This document shows positions 18,257 through 26,499 of a stretch of 64,000 nucleotides of DNA, one piece after another (position 1 is the stretch's first letter; every line of letters starts with the position of its first letter). A model generated the notes under the pieces. The model did not search any database, was not told the origin of the DNA, and saw only the letters and a program-made list of their open reading frames with translations. This stretch comes from Blautia sp. (GTDB lineage: Bacteria; Bacillota; Clostridia; Lachnospirales; Lachnospiraceae). The DNA lies in NCBI GenBank assembly GCA_030841965.1, contig JAUUSJ010000003.1:14146-78145 (forward strand), given 5' to 3'. Made by a program: the position numbers and the translations under genes.

Positions 18257-19789
18257 ATGTCTACGGGTGACAGAACAAGAAAATCTTTAGAGAATATTGT
18301 TTTTGGAATGATTAACCGATTTGTATTAATGTTATTTCCATTTGTAGTAAAAACAGTATTAATCAAAAAGCTGGGAACGGAATATTTAGGATTAAATAAT
18401 CTGTTTTCATCTATTTTACAAGTTCTTAGTCTTTCTGAATTAGGGGTTGGTACTGCTATGGTTTATAGTATGTATAAACCTATGGCCGAGAAGGATAATT
18501 CAACTCTTTGTGCATTATTAAATTTATATAGAAAATTTTATAGATATATAGGATGCGTAATTCTAGTCTTAGGATTGGTTATTATGCCTTTTTTAGATAA
18601 GCTAATAAGTGGTTCATATCCATCGGATATAAACATATATGCACTATATGCTATTTATCTGTGTAATACAGTACTGAGTTATTTCCTTTTTGCATATAAG
18701 AAATCACTTTTGGAAGCTGATCAGCAAAATAGCGTTGAAAGTAAGCTTAATACTGTTGCAAGTATATTTATGTATGTGGGACAGATGATAGCACTTCTGG
18801 TTACGAATAATTATTATGTTTATGCCATTTTTTTGCCACTTAGTACGCTTGTTTTAAACATTTTGAGAAATATTATTGTTAGTAAGAAATATGCTAATAT
18901 TGTTTGTAGGGGCGAAATGAGTTCGGAGTTTGTTAAAGGGTTATCTAAAAAAATAGGGGCATTAATTGGTCATAGAATAGGAACAACAGTTATCACTTCG
19001 GCAGATAGCATAGTGATTTCAGCTTTTCTTGGGCTTCACATTCTTGCTGTTTATAGTAATTACTACTATATATTGAGTTCGTTAATTAGTTTAGTGACGA
19101 TATTTTATACTGCCACAACCGCTAGTATTGGCAATAGTCTTATTACATCAGATGTGAAAAAAAATTTTAGAGATTTTAAGACGTTTACATTTATGAACAA
19201 TTGGATAGTAGGCTGGTTTACGATATGTTTAATTTGCTTATATCAGCCTTTTATGGAAATTTGGATGGGAAAAGATTTAATGTTTCCTTTCCATATGGTT
19301 ATCCTTTTTGCAGTATATTTTTATGCATGGCTTTCAAGGAGGATTGGGCTGACATATAAAGATGCTGCTGGTTTGTGGGCGGAGGATTTTTGGAAACCGT
19401 ATGTTGGTGCACTGGTTAATGTTGTAACCAATATTCTTTTGGTTAAATTAATTGGAATTGAGGGAGTTGTCATTTCAACTATTGTTGTTATGGTTGGCAT
19501 ATATTTTCCATGGGAAACAAAAGTTCTCTTTACTAACTTGTTTGATTCTGGACTTAAGATGTATTGTTTTAAATATTATAGCTATGCTGCTGTGACTATA
19601 CTGGGATCTGTGTGTACATATTATCTTTGTGAGCTAATCTCATTAGGTGGCTTTAGTGGATTGATTGTAAAGGGAGTTATATGCGTTATTGTTCCTAATA
19701 TTTTATTTGCAGTCGTTTATTGCCGAACGGAGGAATTTGAGGAAACTAAACAAAGAGTCCAAGATATTTTGAAAAGGAAGGTACATTAA
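18257..19789 (+). CDS. Oligosaccharide flippase (Wzx-like)
   Basis: A 510-residue protein with about twelve to fourteen hydrophobic helices. It has the N-terminal pattern NIVFGMINRFVLMLFPFVVK and TEYLGLNNLFSSILQVLSLSE, typical of the polysaccharide biosynthesis (Wzx/RfbX-like) branch of the MOP exporters. It would flip the undecaprenyl-linked repeat unit to the outer face for the polymerase at 15917. AAGGAG precedes the ATG. Its neighbours on both sides are pyruvyl transferases. Confidence 0.88.
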   Translation: MSTGDRTRKSLENIVFGMINRFVLMLFPFVVKTVLIKKLGTEYLGLNNLFSSILQVLSLSELGVGTAMVYSMYKPMAEKDNSTLCALLNLYRKFYRYIGCVILVLGLVIMPFLDKLISGSYPSDINIYALYAIYLCNTVLSYFLFAYKKSLLEADQQNSVESKLNTVASIFMYVGQMIALLVTNNYYVYAIFLPLSTLVLNILRNIIVSKKYANIVCRGEMSSEFVKGLSKKIGALIGHRIGTTVITSADSIVISAFLGLHILAVYSNYYYILSSLISLVTIFYTATTASIGNSLITSDVKKNFRDFKTFTFMNNWIVGWFTICLICLYQPFMEIWMGKDLMFPFHMVILFAVYFYAWLSRRIGLTYKDAAGLWAEDFWKPYVGALVNVVTNILLVKLIGIEGVVISTIVVMVGIYFPWETKVLFTNLFDSGLKMYCFKYYSYAAVTILGSVCTYYLCELISLGGFSGLIVKGVICVIVPNILFAVVYCRTEEFEETKQRVQDILKRKVH

Positions 19790-19791
19790 GC

Positions 19792-20874
19792 ATGAAGAGA
19801 AGAAAGGCGGCTATTGTAACACTTACGGTTGCTAATTATGGAAACAGATTACAAAATTTGGCTTCACAATGGGTAATTGAGTCGTTGGGGTTTGAGGTTG
19901 AGACCTTACATAATCCGTATGACCCAAATTATTCAGAATGGAAACATCAATTAATCAATAAAGCAAAGTATGTTGTGGGAAATAGTAGACAAAAACTAAA
20001 TGCCAAAAGAGAAAAGTCGTTTGACTGCTTTGATTCGATGTATATAAAATATGCTCCATATTGGTTGAATAAAAACAGTCATGTTAGAAAATTGAATGAA
20101 AGATATGATCTTTTTGTATGTGGAAGTGATCAACTTTGGAATCCAACAACTTTCAATTATGGCTCAAATAATTTTGCTATGTTTGCAGAAAACAGAAAAA
20201 AAATAACTCTAGCTCCTTCATTTGGAGTGGATGAAGTACCAGAAGCAAGAAAAATGGAATTTAAGAACTATTTAAATACCTTTAGACGATTAAGTGTTAG
20301 AGAAAAATCAGGTCAGGATATAATATATGCGTTGACAGGAAAAGAATCACAAATTGTTATTGATCCTACCCTTATGATAAATACTGTAAAATGGAAAGAG
20401 GTTTCAAAAAAACCAGAGTGGTTTAGAAATGACAAGTATATTTTGGTGTACACTCTTGGAAATGCTTATATGATTGAATGTGTACAAAAGATTGCAAAAC
20501 AATATGGGTATAAAATTATTAATCTTATGGCTCAGGACAATGCAGATTATTATTGTGCAAATCCAGCTCATTTTTTGTATTTGATTCAGCATTGTGAATT
20601 GATGGTCACAGATTCGTTTCACGGTTCTGTTTTTTCAATATTGTTTAATAAGCCATTTGTTGTTATGGAGCGTAAAGATGAATTTGTTTCAATGAATACA
20701 AGATTAGATAATTTGTTAGAAATGTTTTGCCTTAAAGGAAGACGATTTTCAAAAATTGAAAACGCAGACCTTTTTCACTCTAATTATGAGAAAGCCTATG
20801 AGATTTTAGAAGAAAAACGCAAAGAGGCTTATAATTTTGTAAGGAAGGCGGTTGTTGAGATTGATGAATATTAA
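19792..20874 (+). CDS. Polysaccharide pyruvyl transferase family protein 2
   Basis: A 360-residue paralogue of the gene at 17150. It has AIVTLTVANYGNRLQNLASQ at the start, DLFVCGSDQLWNP near residue 110 (the canonical SDQxW), and MVTDSFHGSVFSILFNKPF near residue 275. The two proteins are only distantly alike, so this is not a recent duplication; they probably act on different sugars, or one has another acceptor. It starts two bases after the flippase stop and its end overlaps the next coding region. Confidence 0.9.
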   Translation: MKRRKAAIVTLTVANYGNRLQNLASQWVIESLGFEVETLHNPYDPNYSEWKHQLINKAKYVVGNSRQKLNAKREKSFDCFDSMYIKYAPYWLNKNSHVRKLNERYDLFVCGSDQLWNPTTFNYGSNNFAMFAENRKKITLAPSFGVDEVPEARKMEFKNYLNTFRRLSVREKSGQDIIYALTGKESQIVIDPTLMINTVKWKEVSKKPEWFRNDKYILVYTLGNAYMIECVQKIAKQYGYKIINLMAQDNADYYCANPAHFLYLIQHCELMVTDSFHGSVFSILFNKPFVVMERKDEFVSMNTRLDNLLEMFCLKGRRFSKIENADLFHSNYEKAYEILEEKRKEAYNFVRKAVVEIDEY

Positions 20875-21550
20875 AAATATTATAACTAAGGGAGTCGACT
20901 GTGTATATAGTCTGTGGTTTGATCTTCATTTTTTGCCTTTTAAGGAGGCTATTAGAATTCCTGTATATATATCACACAATACTAAGATTAAAGGCAAAAT
21001 CGCTAAAGATTCCATCAAGATTAATGCCCCCATTCATTCAAGAATGATTTCACTTGGAATTTCAGATGCAACATTTGGACTGCAAGGAGATAAAAATTCG
21101 TATCTTATGATGGATAAGGGAAGCAAAATAATTTTTAATGGACCGTGTGTATTTTCAAAAGGTTTTTCTTTTCGTATCTTTCAAAATGGAGTGCTAGATG
21201 TAGGTAATAATGTCTATTTTAACGCATATAGTAATATTTCTGTGCATACTAGAATCCATCTTGGGGATAATGTGCTGGGAGGGTGGAATATTTCAATACG
21301 AGATTCCGATGTGCACTCGTTGAGCAATCTTGCTTTTCCGAATAAGAAAACTAATGAAGACTCAGAAGTTTTTATAGGTGACCATGTTTGGTTATCGTCG
21401 TATACAGATATATTAAAAGGAACGTATATTTCAAATAACTCAGTAACAGCGTATCGTGCTTGTGTTGGGAAAAGATTTAAAGAGGAAAATGTTTTGTTAG
21501 GTGGACTTCCAGCGAAAATCATTAAAAGAGAAGTAAACTGGCATATTTAG
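20864..21550 (+). CDS. Hexapeptide-repeat acyltransferase
   Basis: A ~228-residue left-handed beta-helix protein: GVLDVGNNVYFNAYSNISVH, IHLGDNVLGGWNISIRDSD, VFIGDHVWLSSYTDILKGT and NSVTAYRACVGK are successive hexapeptide turns, followed by the LLGGLPAKIIK end usual for sugar acetyltransferases. The start is uncertain: ATG 20864 lies inside the previous gene's last codons, with AAGGAAGG 15 bases upstream, while TTG codons at 20852, 20855 and 20861 are alternatives. Overlap with the pyruvyl transferase implies translational coupling. Confidence 0.82.
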   Translation: MNIKNIITKGVDCVYSLWFDLHFLPFKEAIRIPVYISHNTKIKGKIAKDSIKINAPIHSRMISLGISDATFGLQGDKNSYLMMDKGSKIIFNGPCVFSKGFSFRIFQNGVLDVGNNVYFNAYSNISVHTRIHLGDNVLGGWNISIRDSDVHSLSNLAFPNKKTNEDSEVFIGDHVWLSSYTDILKGTYISNNSVTAYRACVGKRFKEENVLLGGLPAKIIKREVNWHI

Positions 21551-21559
21551 GAGAGGATT

Positions 21560-22714
21560 ATGAGCATAGATATAGTGTCAAATAAATGCTGTGGATGTGG
21601 TGTATGTAAATTTGTTTGTCCGCAGCAGTGTATTTCTATGAAGGTTAATAAAGATGGTTTCTTATATCCCGTTATAAATAAAAATGAGTGTATTAATTGT
21701 GGACTTTGTGAAAAAAAATGCCCAGTTTTAATACAAAAAAATGCTACAAATGATTCCTCTACAAAGTGCTTTGCCGTGAAAGCCTTAGATGAAAGTATTA
21801 TTAAAAATAGTTCATCGGGAGGTGTTTTTTCTGTAGTGGCAAATTGGATTATTGATAATAAAGGTGTCGTTGTTGGTGCGGCGTTTGACGAGAAAAATCA
21901 GGTAGTACATAGTATTGCCGATAGTAAAAATGAGTTAATCAAGCTTAGGGGGAGCAAATATGTACAGAGTGATTTAAGAGACGTTATTTTAAAAATGAAA
22001 GAATTTCTTGAACAAGACAGGTATGTTTTTTTTACAGGCACATCCTGTCAAGTCCAAGCTGTAATTAATTACTTTAATGGTAAATATGATAAATTATTAA
22101 CAGCTGACATGGTTTGCCATGGTGTTCCCACTCCGAAGTTGTGGAGGGAATACATGAAATATCAGGAAAACAAATATCATTCTAAGATTGTTGCTGCTAA
22201 TTTTAGGGATAAAAGTTTTGGATGGGAGAAGTATTCTTTATGTCTTAAATTTGAGAATGGTAGAGAGTATCGAAAAAAGAATCAATATGATCCTTATATG
22301 AGAATGTTTTTGCAAAATTCTTTTTTGCGTGAATCCTGTTTTCAATGTGAATTTAAGAATATAAATAGAAACTGCGATTTTACATTTTCAGATTTTTGGA
22401 GGGTTTCTCATTCTTGTCAATACATGGATGATGACAAGGGAACTTCGTTAGTATTTATACATTCGAAAAGAGGAAATGAATTATTTAATCTTTTGAAAAC
22501 ACAGGTTATTTCATCGGAAGTTACAATGGAACAGGCATTATTTGAAAACTCTGCTGTTAATCAATCATCCCAGTGTCCTTCAAATCGTGTGGAGGCCATT
22601 AGAAAGCTGGGGGTAGAGCCATTTAAAAAGGTTTATAAGGAGACATGTATACCTTTGTGGAGAGATATGTATCGGAGAATGAAGTATAAAATTAGACAGG
22701 AATGGATCAAATGA
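21560..22714 (+). CDS. FrhB-like iron-sulfur protein (F420 hydrogenase beta family) 1
   Basis: A 384-residue protein. The first 60 residues hold two [4Fe-4S] ferredoxin motifs, CCGCGVCKFVCPQQC and CINCGLCEKKCP. The body matches the coenzyme F420 hydrogenase/dehydrogenase beta-subunit family: SSSGGVFSVVANWI, FFTGTSCQVQAVINYF, MVCHGVPTPKLW and FTFSDFWRV. Clostridia of this kind are not known to make F420, so it probably uses flavin or another electron partner. Such proteins are frequent neighbours of pyruvyl transferases in polysaccharide clusters; a redox step on a sugar or acceptor is an inference. GGAG precedes the ATG. Confidence 0.85.
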   Translation: MSIDIVSNKCCGCGVCKFVCPQQCISMKVNKDGFLYPVINKNECINCGLCEKKCPVLIQKNATNDSSTKCFAVKALDESIIKNSSSGGVFSVVANWIIDNKGVVVGAAFDEKNQVVHSIADSKNELIKLRGSKYVQSDLRDVILKMKEFLEQDRYVFFTGTSCQVQAVINYFNGKYDKLLTADMVCHGVPTPKLWREYMKYQENKYHSKIVAANFRDKSFGWEKYSLCLKFENGREYRKKNQYDPYMRMFLQNSFLRESCFQCEFKNINRNCDFTFSDFWRVSHSCQYMDDDKGTSLVFIHSKRGNELFNLLKTQVISSEVTMEQALFENSAVNQSSQCPSNRVEAIRKLGVEPFKKVYKETCIPLWRDMYRRMKYKIRQEWIK

Positions 22715-23202
22715 GAAAATACAGTTATTTAGTAAGAAAAATATTTTTAATTATAATCATCATCATGGAATTGCTTGTTATTTTTTGTTTTTCTGCTCAA
22801 CCGGCAAACGATTCGTATGAACTCACTGGAGAAGCAATTTCTATGATCTCTAGTCCTCTTAAAACGCAGGAAGATTGGAATTTAAGAAGTGCAATAATTC
22901 CTGTTGTTAGAAAACTGGCTCATGTTTTTCTTTACTTTGTTCTAGGGGCAACGATTATTGTAATAGAAAATATAGAGAAAAAAATGTCAGCAGTTAATAC
23001 AAGAAGAAAAATTTTATACGCTCTGTGTGTGGCAACATTAGTAGGTGCATTAGATGAAATTCATCAGATATTCATACCAGGTAGAGGTGCTGCATTTACA
23101 GATGTATTTATTGACTTAACAGGTGCTATATTAGGTGTCTTTTTTGTTATATTAATTCAAATACTGTGGAAGAGGAGGAAAAAACATGAATACCGTTTGT
23201 GA
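22711..23202 (+). CDS. VanZ family membrane protein
   Basis: A ~163-residue protein with four hydrophobic helices and the VanZ pattern: FCFSAQPANDS after the first helix, VVRKLAHVFLYFVLG, and DEIHQIFIPGRGAAFTDVFIDLTGAILG. VanZ-like proteins are linked to low-level teicoplanin resistance and to envelope functions; their biochemical activity is unknown. ATG 22711 overlaps the previous stop as ATGA with AGG ten bases upstream, better than ATG 22702. It sits between two FrhB-like genes inside the operon. Confidence 0.88.
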   Translation: MRKYSYLVRKIFLIIIIIMELLVIFCFSAQPANDSYELTGEAISMISSPLKTQEDWNLRSAIIPVVRKLAHVFLYFVLGATIIVIENIEKKMSAVNTRRKILYALCVATLVGALDEIHQIFIPGRGAAFTDVFIDLTGAILGVFFVILIQILWKRRKKHEYRL

Positions 23203-24361
23203 GAAGAATAAGTGTACTGGTTGCATGGCATGCATTGACAAATGCCCAAAGAAAGCCATTTTTATTTTGGATTCAATTGATACATATAATGCTGTAATAA
23301 ATGAGAATAGTTGTGTGAATTGTGATGCCTGTCATAAAGTATGTAATGTTAATAATCCTCCTGAATTTTTTGAGACCGAAGAATGGTTACAAGGCTGGAT
23401 AGAAGATAATAGTCTGAGAAAAAATTCATCTTCGGGCGGTGCAGCAACTGCATTGATGCGACGTTTTGTTGAACAGAATGGTATCGTTTGTTCGTGCAGA
23501 TTTAAAAATGGGAGTTTTAGTTTTGAATTTGCTGATAGTTTAGAAAAAATTGAGTTGTTTTCTGGATCAAAATATGTGAAAAGTAATCCTCATGGGATTT
23601 ATAAAGATATTCAGGATTATTTGAGGGCTGGAAGAAAGGTCTTGTTTTTGGGATTGCCGTGTCAGGTCGCAGCTGTAAAAAAAGTTGTTAATCCTAAATT
23701 TTATTCTCAGCTTATGCTTATTGAATTAATATGTCATGGGACACCGTCACCAAAGGTGTTAGAGTTGTTTTTAGAGGGCTATCATTTATCTATAAGAGAA
23801 CTGGAAGACATTAGATTTCGACAAAAAGATAATTTTGACATAAGCCCTTGTACGGATGAGATATTGTTTTTTTCATCACATGGAATCCAGGACTTATATT
23901 CATATACTTTTTTAAATTGTATAACATACACGGAGAACTGTTATAATTGTGCATATGCACAAGAAAAAAGAATTGCAGATATTACTTTGGGGGATTCATG
24001 GGGATCGGCTCTTTCAATTGAAGAAAAGAAGAAGGGAATAAGTCTGATTATGTGTCAGACCAAGAAAGGTCTTGAGTTGGTTAATGGCGCAAACCTTCAT
24101 CTTGAAGCGGTTGATAAGGAAAAATCAATAAAAGCCAATCGTCAACTACAAATGCCGTCAAGACCTCCGAAAGAAAGGAAAATTTTTTTTGAGACTTTAA
24201 AAAATAAGAATTCTTTTATGAAAGCTATGGCATATGCTTATCCTAAAAAGTTTATAAAATATAAAATTAAGAATGAGTTAGTAAATATGAAATTGATACG
24301 GGAAACAAAATCTGAAATAAACTATGTTTTGTCAGTTAAAAAAGGCTTAAATGAGTCTTGA
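23186..24361 (+). CDS. FrhB-like iron-sulfur protein 2
   Basis: A 391-residue paralogue of the gene at 21560. It starts with two cysteine motifs, CTGCMACIDKCPKKA and CVNCDACHKVCN. It then shows KNSSSGGAATALMRRF, LFLGLPCQVAAVKKVV, ELICHGTPSPKVLELFL and TLGDSWGSALSIEEKKKG. The second ferredoxin motif ends CHKVCN rather than CxxxCP. It overlaps the VanZ gene by 17 bases, with GAGGAGG just before the start. It is the last gene of the polysaccharide operon, and mobile-element debris starts immediately after it. Confidence 0.85.
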   Translation: MNTVCEKNKCTGCMACIDKCPKKAIFILDSIDTYNAVINENSCVNCDACHKVCNVNNPPEFFETEEWLQGWIEDNSLRKNSSSGGAATALMRRFVEQNGIVCSCRFKNGSFSFEFADSLEKIELFSGSKYVKSNPHGIYKDIQDYLRAGRKVLFLGLPCQVAAVKKVVNPKFYSQLMLIELICHGTPSPKVLELFLEGYHLSIRELEDIRFRQKDNFDISPCTDEILFFSSHGIQDLYSYTFLNCITYTENCYNCAYAQEKRIADITLGDSWGSALSIEEKKKGISLIMCQTKKGLELVNGANLHLEAVDKEKSIKANRQLQMPSRPPKERKIFFETLKNKNSFMKAMAYAYPKKFIKYKIKNELVNMKLIRETKSEINYVLSVKKGLNES

Positions 24362-24490
24362 ATTATCTTGAAAAGAATGTTTCCCACTTCCAACTGGATG
24401 AGAAGTATCGGACGGAAGTGGCACTTCCACAAAGACAGGCTCTGGTTCCTTCTCTAAGTGTCGTTTCTTCGCTTGATTAAATTGATTCAT
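24347..24490 (-). pseudogene. IS66-type first ORF, truncated
   Basis: A 47-residue minus-strand frame (MNQFNQAKKRHLEKEPEPVF then VEVPLPSDTSH) sits 20 bases inside a recurring IS66-type left end and has a good GAGGAG site. Its position and the FVEV motif suggest the small accessory ORF that opens IS66 elements. It runs into the tail of the FrhB-like gene and stops there, so it is probably truncated. Confidence is limited by length. Confidence 0.45.
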
Positions 24491-24510
24491 AGGTATAAAC
24501 TCCTCATTTA

Positions 24511-24576
24511 TTATGTTGATAAAAGTATAGCATTCGGAGTAGCGTTATTCCAGACACCCTCTTTTGAAGTGCTTAC
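24511..24576 (-). repeat. IS66-type left end (copy 1)
   Basis: Read on the minus strand this begins GTAAGCACTTCAAAAGAGGG and runs through TGTCTGGAATAACGCT to ATCAACATAA. The copy at 28689-28753 on the plus strand is almost identical over the full 65 bases, and a third copy at 37711 shares the first 35. The GTAAGC start is typical of IS66-family termini. Confidence 0.7.
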
Positions 24577-24620
24577 ACTTTGTCGGTGAGATACCGAACA
24601 TGACAGAATAGATGTGTGAT

Positions 24621-24650
24621 AGCCTCTCCCTTTGCCAGGAGGGGCTGTTT
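24621..24650 (+). terminator. Terminator hairpin
   Basis: AGCCTCTCC (24621-24629) pairs with GGAGGGGCT (24638-24646), with one G-T pair, followed by GTTTTG. It lies between the polysaccharide operon and a convergent gene and could serve the plus strand. Confidence 0.55.
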
Positions 24651-24656
24651 TGTATA

Positions 24657-25241
24657 TTAAATAAAGGATAAATCATTAACATCACTGATAAGGGTAGTTC
24701 CAAATATTTCATTTAAATGTATCTGCTTGGCAATATTAACCCATTTCTTTTCCGTAACAACAACATCACAATAAGGAATCATGTATGATAAATATAACAT
24801 ATCTCTAAAATCATTTTCGTTTACTTTTTGATCTTTATTTTGTATCCGCATATTTTTATATATAAGCATACAATTAGAATAATATGTTGGTAACTTATAG
24901 AATATTTTTTGCAATAATTCTTCATTTGGTTTTTCTGTTTTTTTTACCTCATCGTCTATATAAGATAGGCTCGTTTTTGTTTGTTCCAATGAATAATATT
25001 GTTCAAGCGTATACATTAAAAATTGTGTCTCTGAAAAGGGATGAGTAATAAATTTTTGTTTAAGGTTGTCAAGGATTGCACCATACATTTTCTTTGTTTG
25101 TTCTGGTATAATTCGAGGATTTGACATTGACATAGATAATGTATGGGAGACATGTGAAGAAATAAAGTTTATTTTATCGTATAAATCTCTGGAGCTTTCG
25201 AGAGGCTGTTTCACGTTTTGTGTAAAGTAAAAAACTGACAT
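24657..25241 (-). CDS. Hypothetical protein with PIN-like C-terminal signature
   Basis: A 194-residue protein that I cannot assign firmly. The C-terminal part, NENDFRDMLYLSYMIPYCDV followed by VVTEKKWVNIAKQ, has the acidic 'D..D...L.Y.PYCD....D/E' pattern of PIN-like nuclease ends, where an aspartate-rich site binds metal. The N-terminal half is helical and has no PIN-type first aspartate, so the gene may have lost its N-terminus or belong to another family. It is not part of an operon, is flanked by IS66 and IS256 remnants, and is very AT-rich. No clear ribosome site was seen. Confidence 0.5.
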   Translation of the reverse strand: MSVFYFTQNVKQPLESSRDLYDKINFISSHVSHTLSMSMSNPRIIPEQTKKMYGAILDNLKQKFITHPFSETQFLMYTLEQYYSLEQTKTSLSYIDDEVKKTEKPNEELLQKIFYKLPTYYSNCMLIYKNMRIQNKDQKVNENDFRDMLYLSYMIPYCDVVVTEKKWVNIAKQIHLNEIFGTTLISDVNDLSFI

Positions 25242-25370
25242 AAGATATATGAATCATGATAAGGGCAGATTTTATATTCTGCTCTTACCTGCATTATACC
25301 GCAGGATTTTAGTGTGTCAAGGACAATTCAGGATATTTCCTAGAATTCTCCTTATTCTATTTTAGAAGGG

Positions 25371-25393
25371 GAAATCAATGGATTTCCCTCTAA
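25371..25393 (-). terminator. Hairpin downstream of IS256 remnant
   Basis: GGGGAAATC (25371-25379), loop AATG, then GATTTCCCTC make a nine-pair stem just beyond the stop of the IS256 transposase fragment. It is likely that element's terminator or part of its right end. Confidence 0.5.
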
Positions 25394-25399
25394 AATATC

Positions 25400-25618
25400 T
25401 TAATAATGAAGCCCTTCTAAACGTTCTTCAAAATAGATTTCCAATTGAGAATAAATTCGTCCCCAATCTTTTCGATGTCCTGTCCATTTTTTGGTAATGT
25501 CCATCATCGCCAAGTATAACATCTTTAAAAGGCTGTCGTCCGAAGGAAAAACAGATTTTGATTTTGTCACTTTTTGTAACTGGCGGTGAAATCCTTCGAT
25601 GGTATTTGTAGTATAAAT
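25400..25618 (-). pseudogene. IS256 (mutator) family transposase C-terminal stump
   Basis: About 73 residues on the minus strand match the conserved C-terminus of IS256-family transposases: IYTTNTIEGFHRQLQKVTKS, then FPSDDSLLKMLYLAMMDITK and WTGHRKDWGRIYSQLEIYFE. The catalytic glutamate region and everything upstream are missing. The cut is exactly at the left end of the IS66 element (25619), so the codons before IYTTN are read from the IS66 terminus, not from IS256. Confidence 0.85.
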
Positions 25619-25737
25619 GTAAGCGCCAAACCACACGTGTATTATCAGTTTTCCTAATTGTATGTATAATAAACTTTATAAAGTTTATGAAGTTTTTGAA
25701 CACAGTTCAAAAACTTCAAGTATAAGGAGGGAAAAAG

Positions 25738-26202
25738 TTGAATTTATCACAAACAAAACGGAATATTCGCCTACAAGAATGGTCAAAGTTAATTCAAACA
25801 CAAAAAAGCAGTGGTCTTCCTGTCAGAGGTTGGTGTAAGCAAAATAATATAAAAACCTCTACCTATTATTATTGGTTAAGAGAACTGAGAAAAGAAATGC
25901 TAAAAGAGTTGCCAGAACCTGCAAAATCAGAATCCTTTCCTACTTCTTTTGTAGAGGTAAACCCAGTTCTTATTTCGCAAGAAAATAACTCTTCTTCTAT
26001 GCTAGAGTTTACAAGGGCAGATGCCTTTCTACAAATCGAAGGGATTTCTATTGGTTTAACCAATCAAGCAACGGAAGAATTGATTACCAATCTCATTCGA
26101 GGAATTCGCCATGTTTCACGATGCAACAGGCTTCGACCATGTATACGTAGCCGTTTTATACTGATTTACGAAGAGGTATTGATGGTCTGGTGTCTATCAT
26201 AG
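25738..26202 (+). CDS. tnpA: IS66 accessory protein TnpA (OrfA)
   Basis: Up to 154 residues. The N-terminal helix-turn-helix region reads EWSKLIQTQKSSGLPVRGWC then NIKTSTYYYWLRELRKEM, the standard IS66 TnpA pattern, and the usual end is near TEELITNLIRGIRH. The further 35 residues (VSRCNRLRPCIRSRF onward) overlap the start of tnpB in another frame and are probably an extension caused by a lost stop. A GGAGGG site precedes the TTG start at 25738. This is the only IS66 gene here without an internal stop. Confidence 0.75.
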   Translation: MNLSQTKRNIRLQEWSKLIQTQKSSGLPVRGWCKQNNIKTSTYYYWLRELRKEMLKELPEPAKSESFPTSFVEVNPVLISQENNSSSMLEFTRADAFLQIEGISIGLTNQATEELITNLIRGIRHVSRCNRLRPCIRSRFILIYEEVLMVWCLS

Positions 26203-26494
26203 AAACCATTTTTGAGCTGGATCCTTATCAGAATTGTCTTTTTCTATTTTGTGGTCGAAGAACAGACCGAATCAAGGCCATTCTATGGGAAGGAGATGGA
26301 TTTGTTCTACTTTATAAAAGATTAGAAACGGGAAAGTATAAATGACCAAGAAATGAGCAAGAGGTGAAGGAAATTTCCCCACAACAATACCGTTGGTTGA
26401 TGGAAGGATTAGCTATTCAACAAAGAAAAAGTATAAAAAAGTGTATCCTTTGTCATGATTTTTCTGTACAAACCATTCTATCAGTGATAAAGTA
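26111..26494 (+). pseudogene. tnpB: IS66 accessory protein TnpB, broken
   Basis: Beginning at ATGTTTCACGATGCAACAGG, the frame gives MFHDATGFDHVYVAVLY and stops. A one-base shift restores TDLRRGIDGLVSIIETIFEL, then LFLFCGRRTDRIKAILWEGD and GFVLLYKRLETGKYK, the standard IS66 Orf2 sequence. A TGA then stands where the family has tryptophan (TGG), followed by ISPQQYRWLMEGLAIQQRKS. One frameshift and one nonsense change therefore inactivate the gene. Small errors in exact end position are possible. Confidence 0.75.
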
Positions 26495-26499
26495 GGAGT

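Noticed and set aside
25619..25641. Codons MWFGAY as part of the IS256 transposase
   Set aside because: These codons come from the IS66 terminal repeat, which also occurs inverted at 28182-28204.
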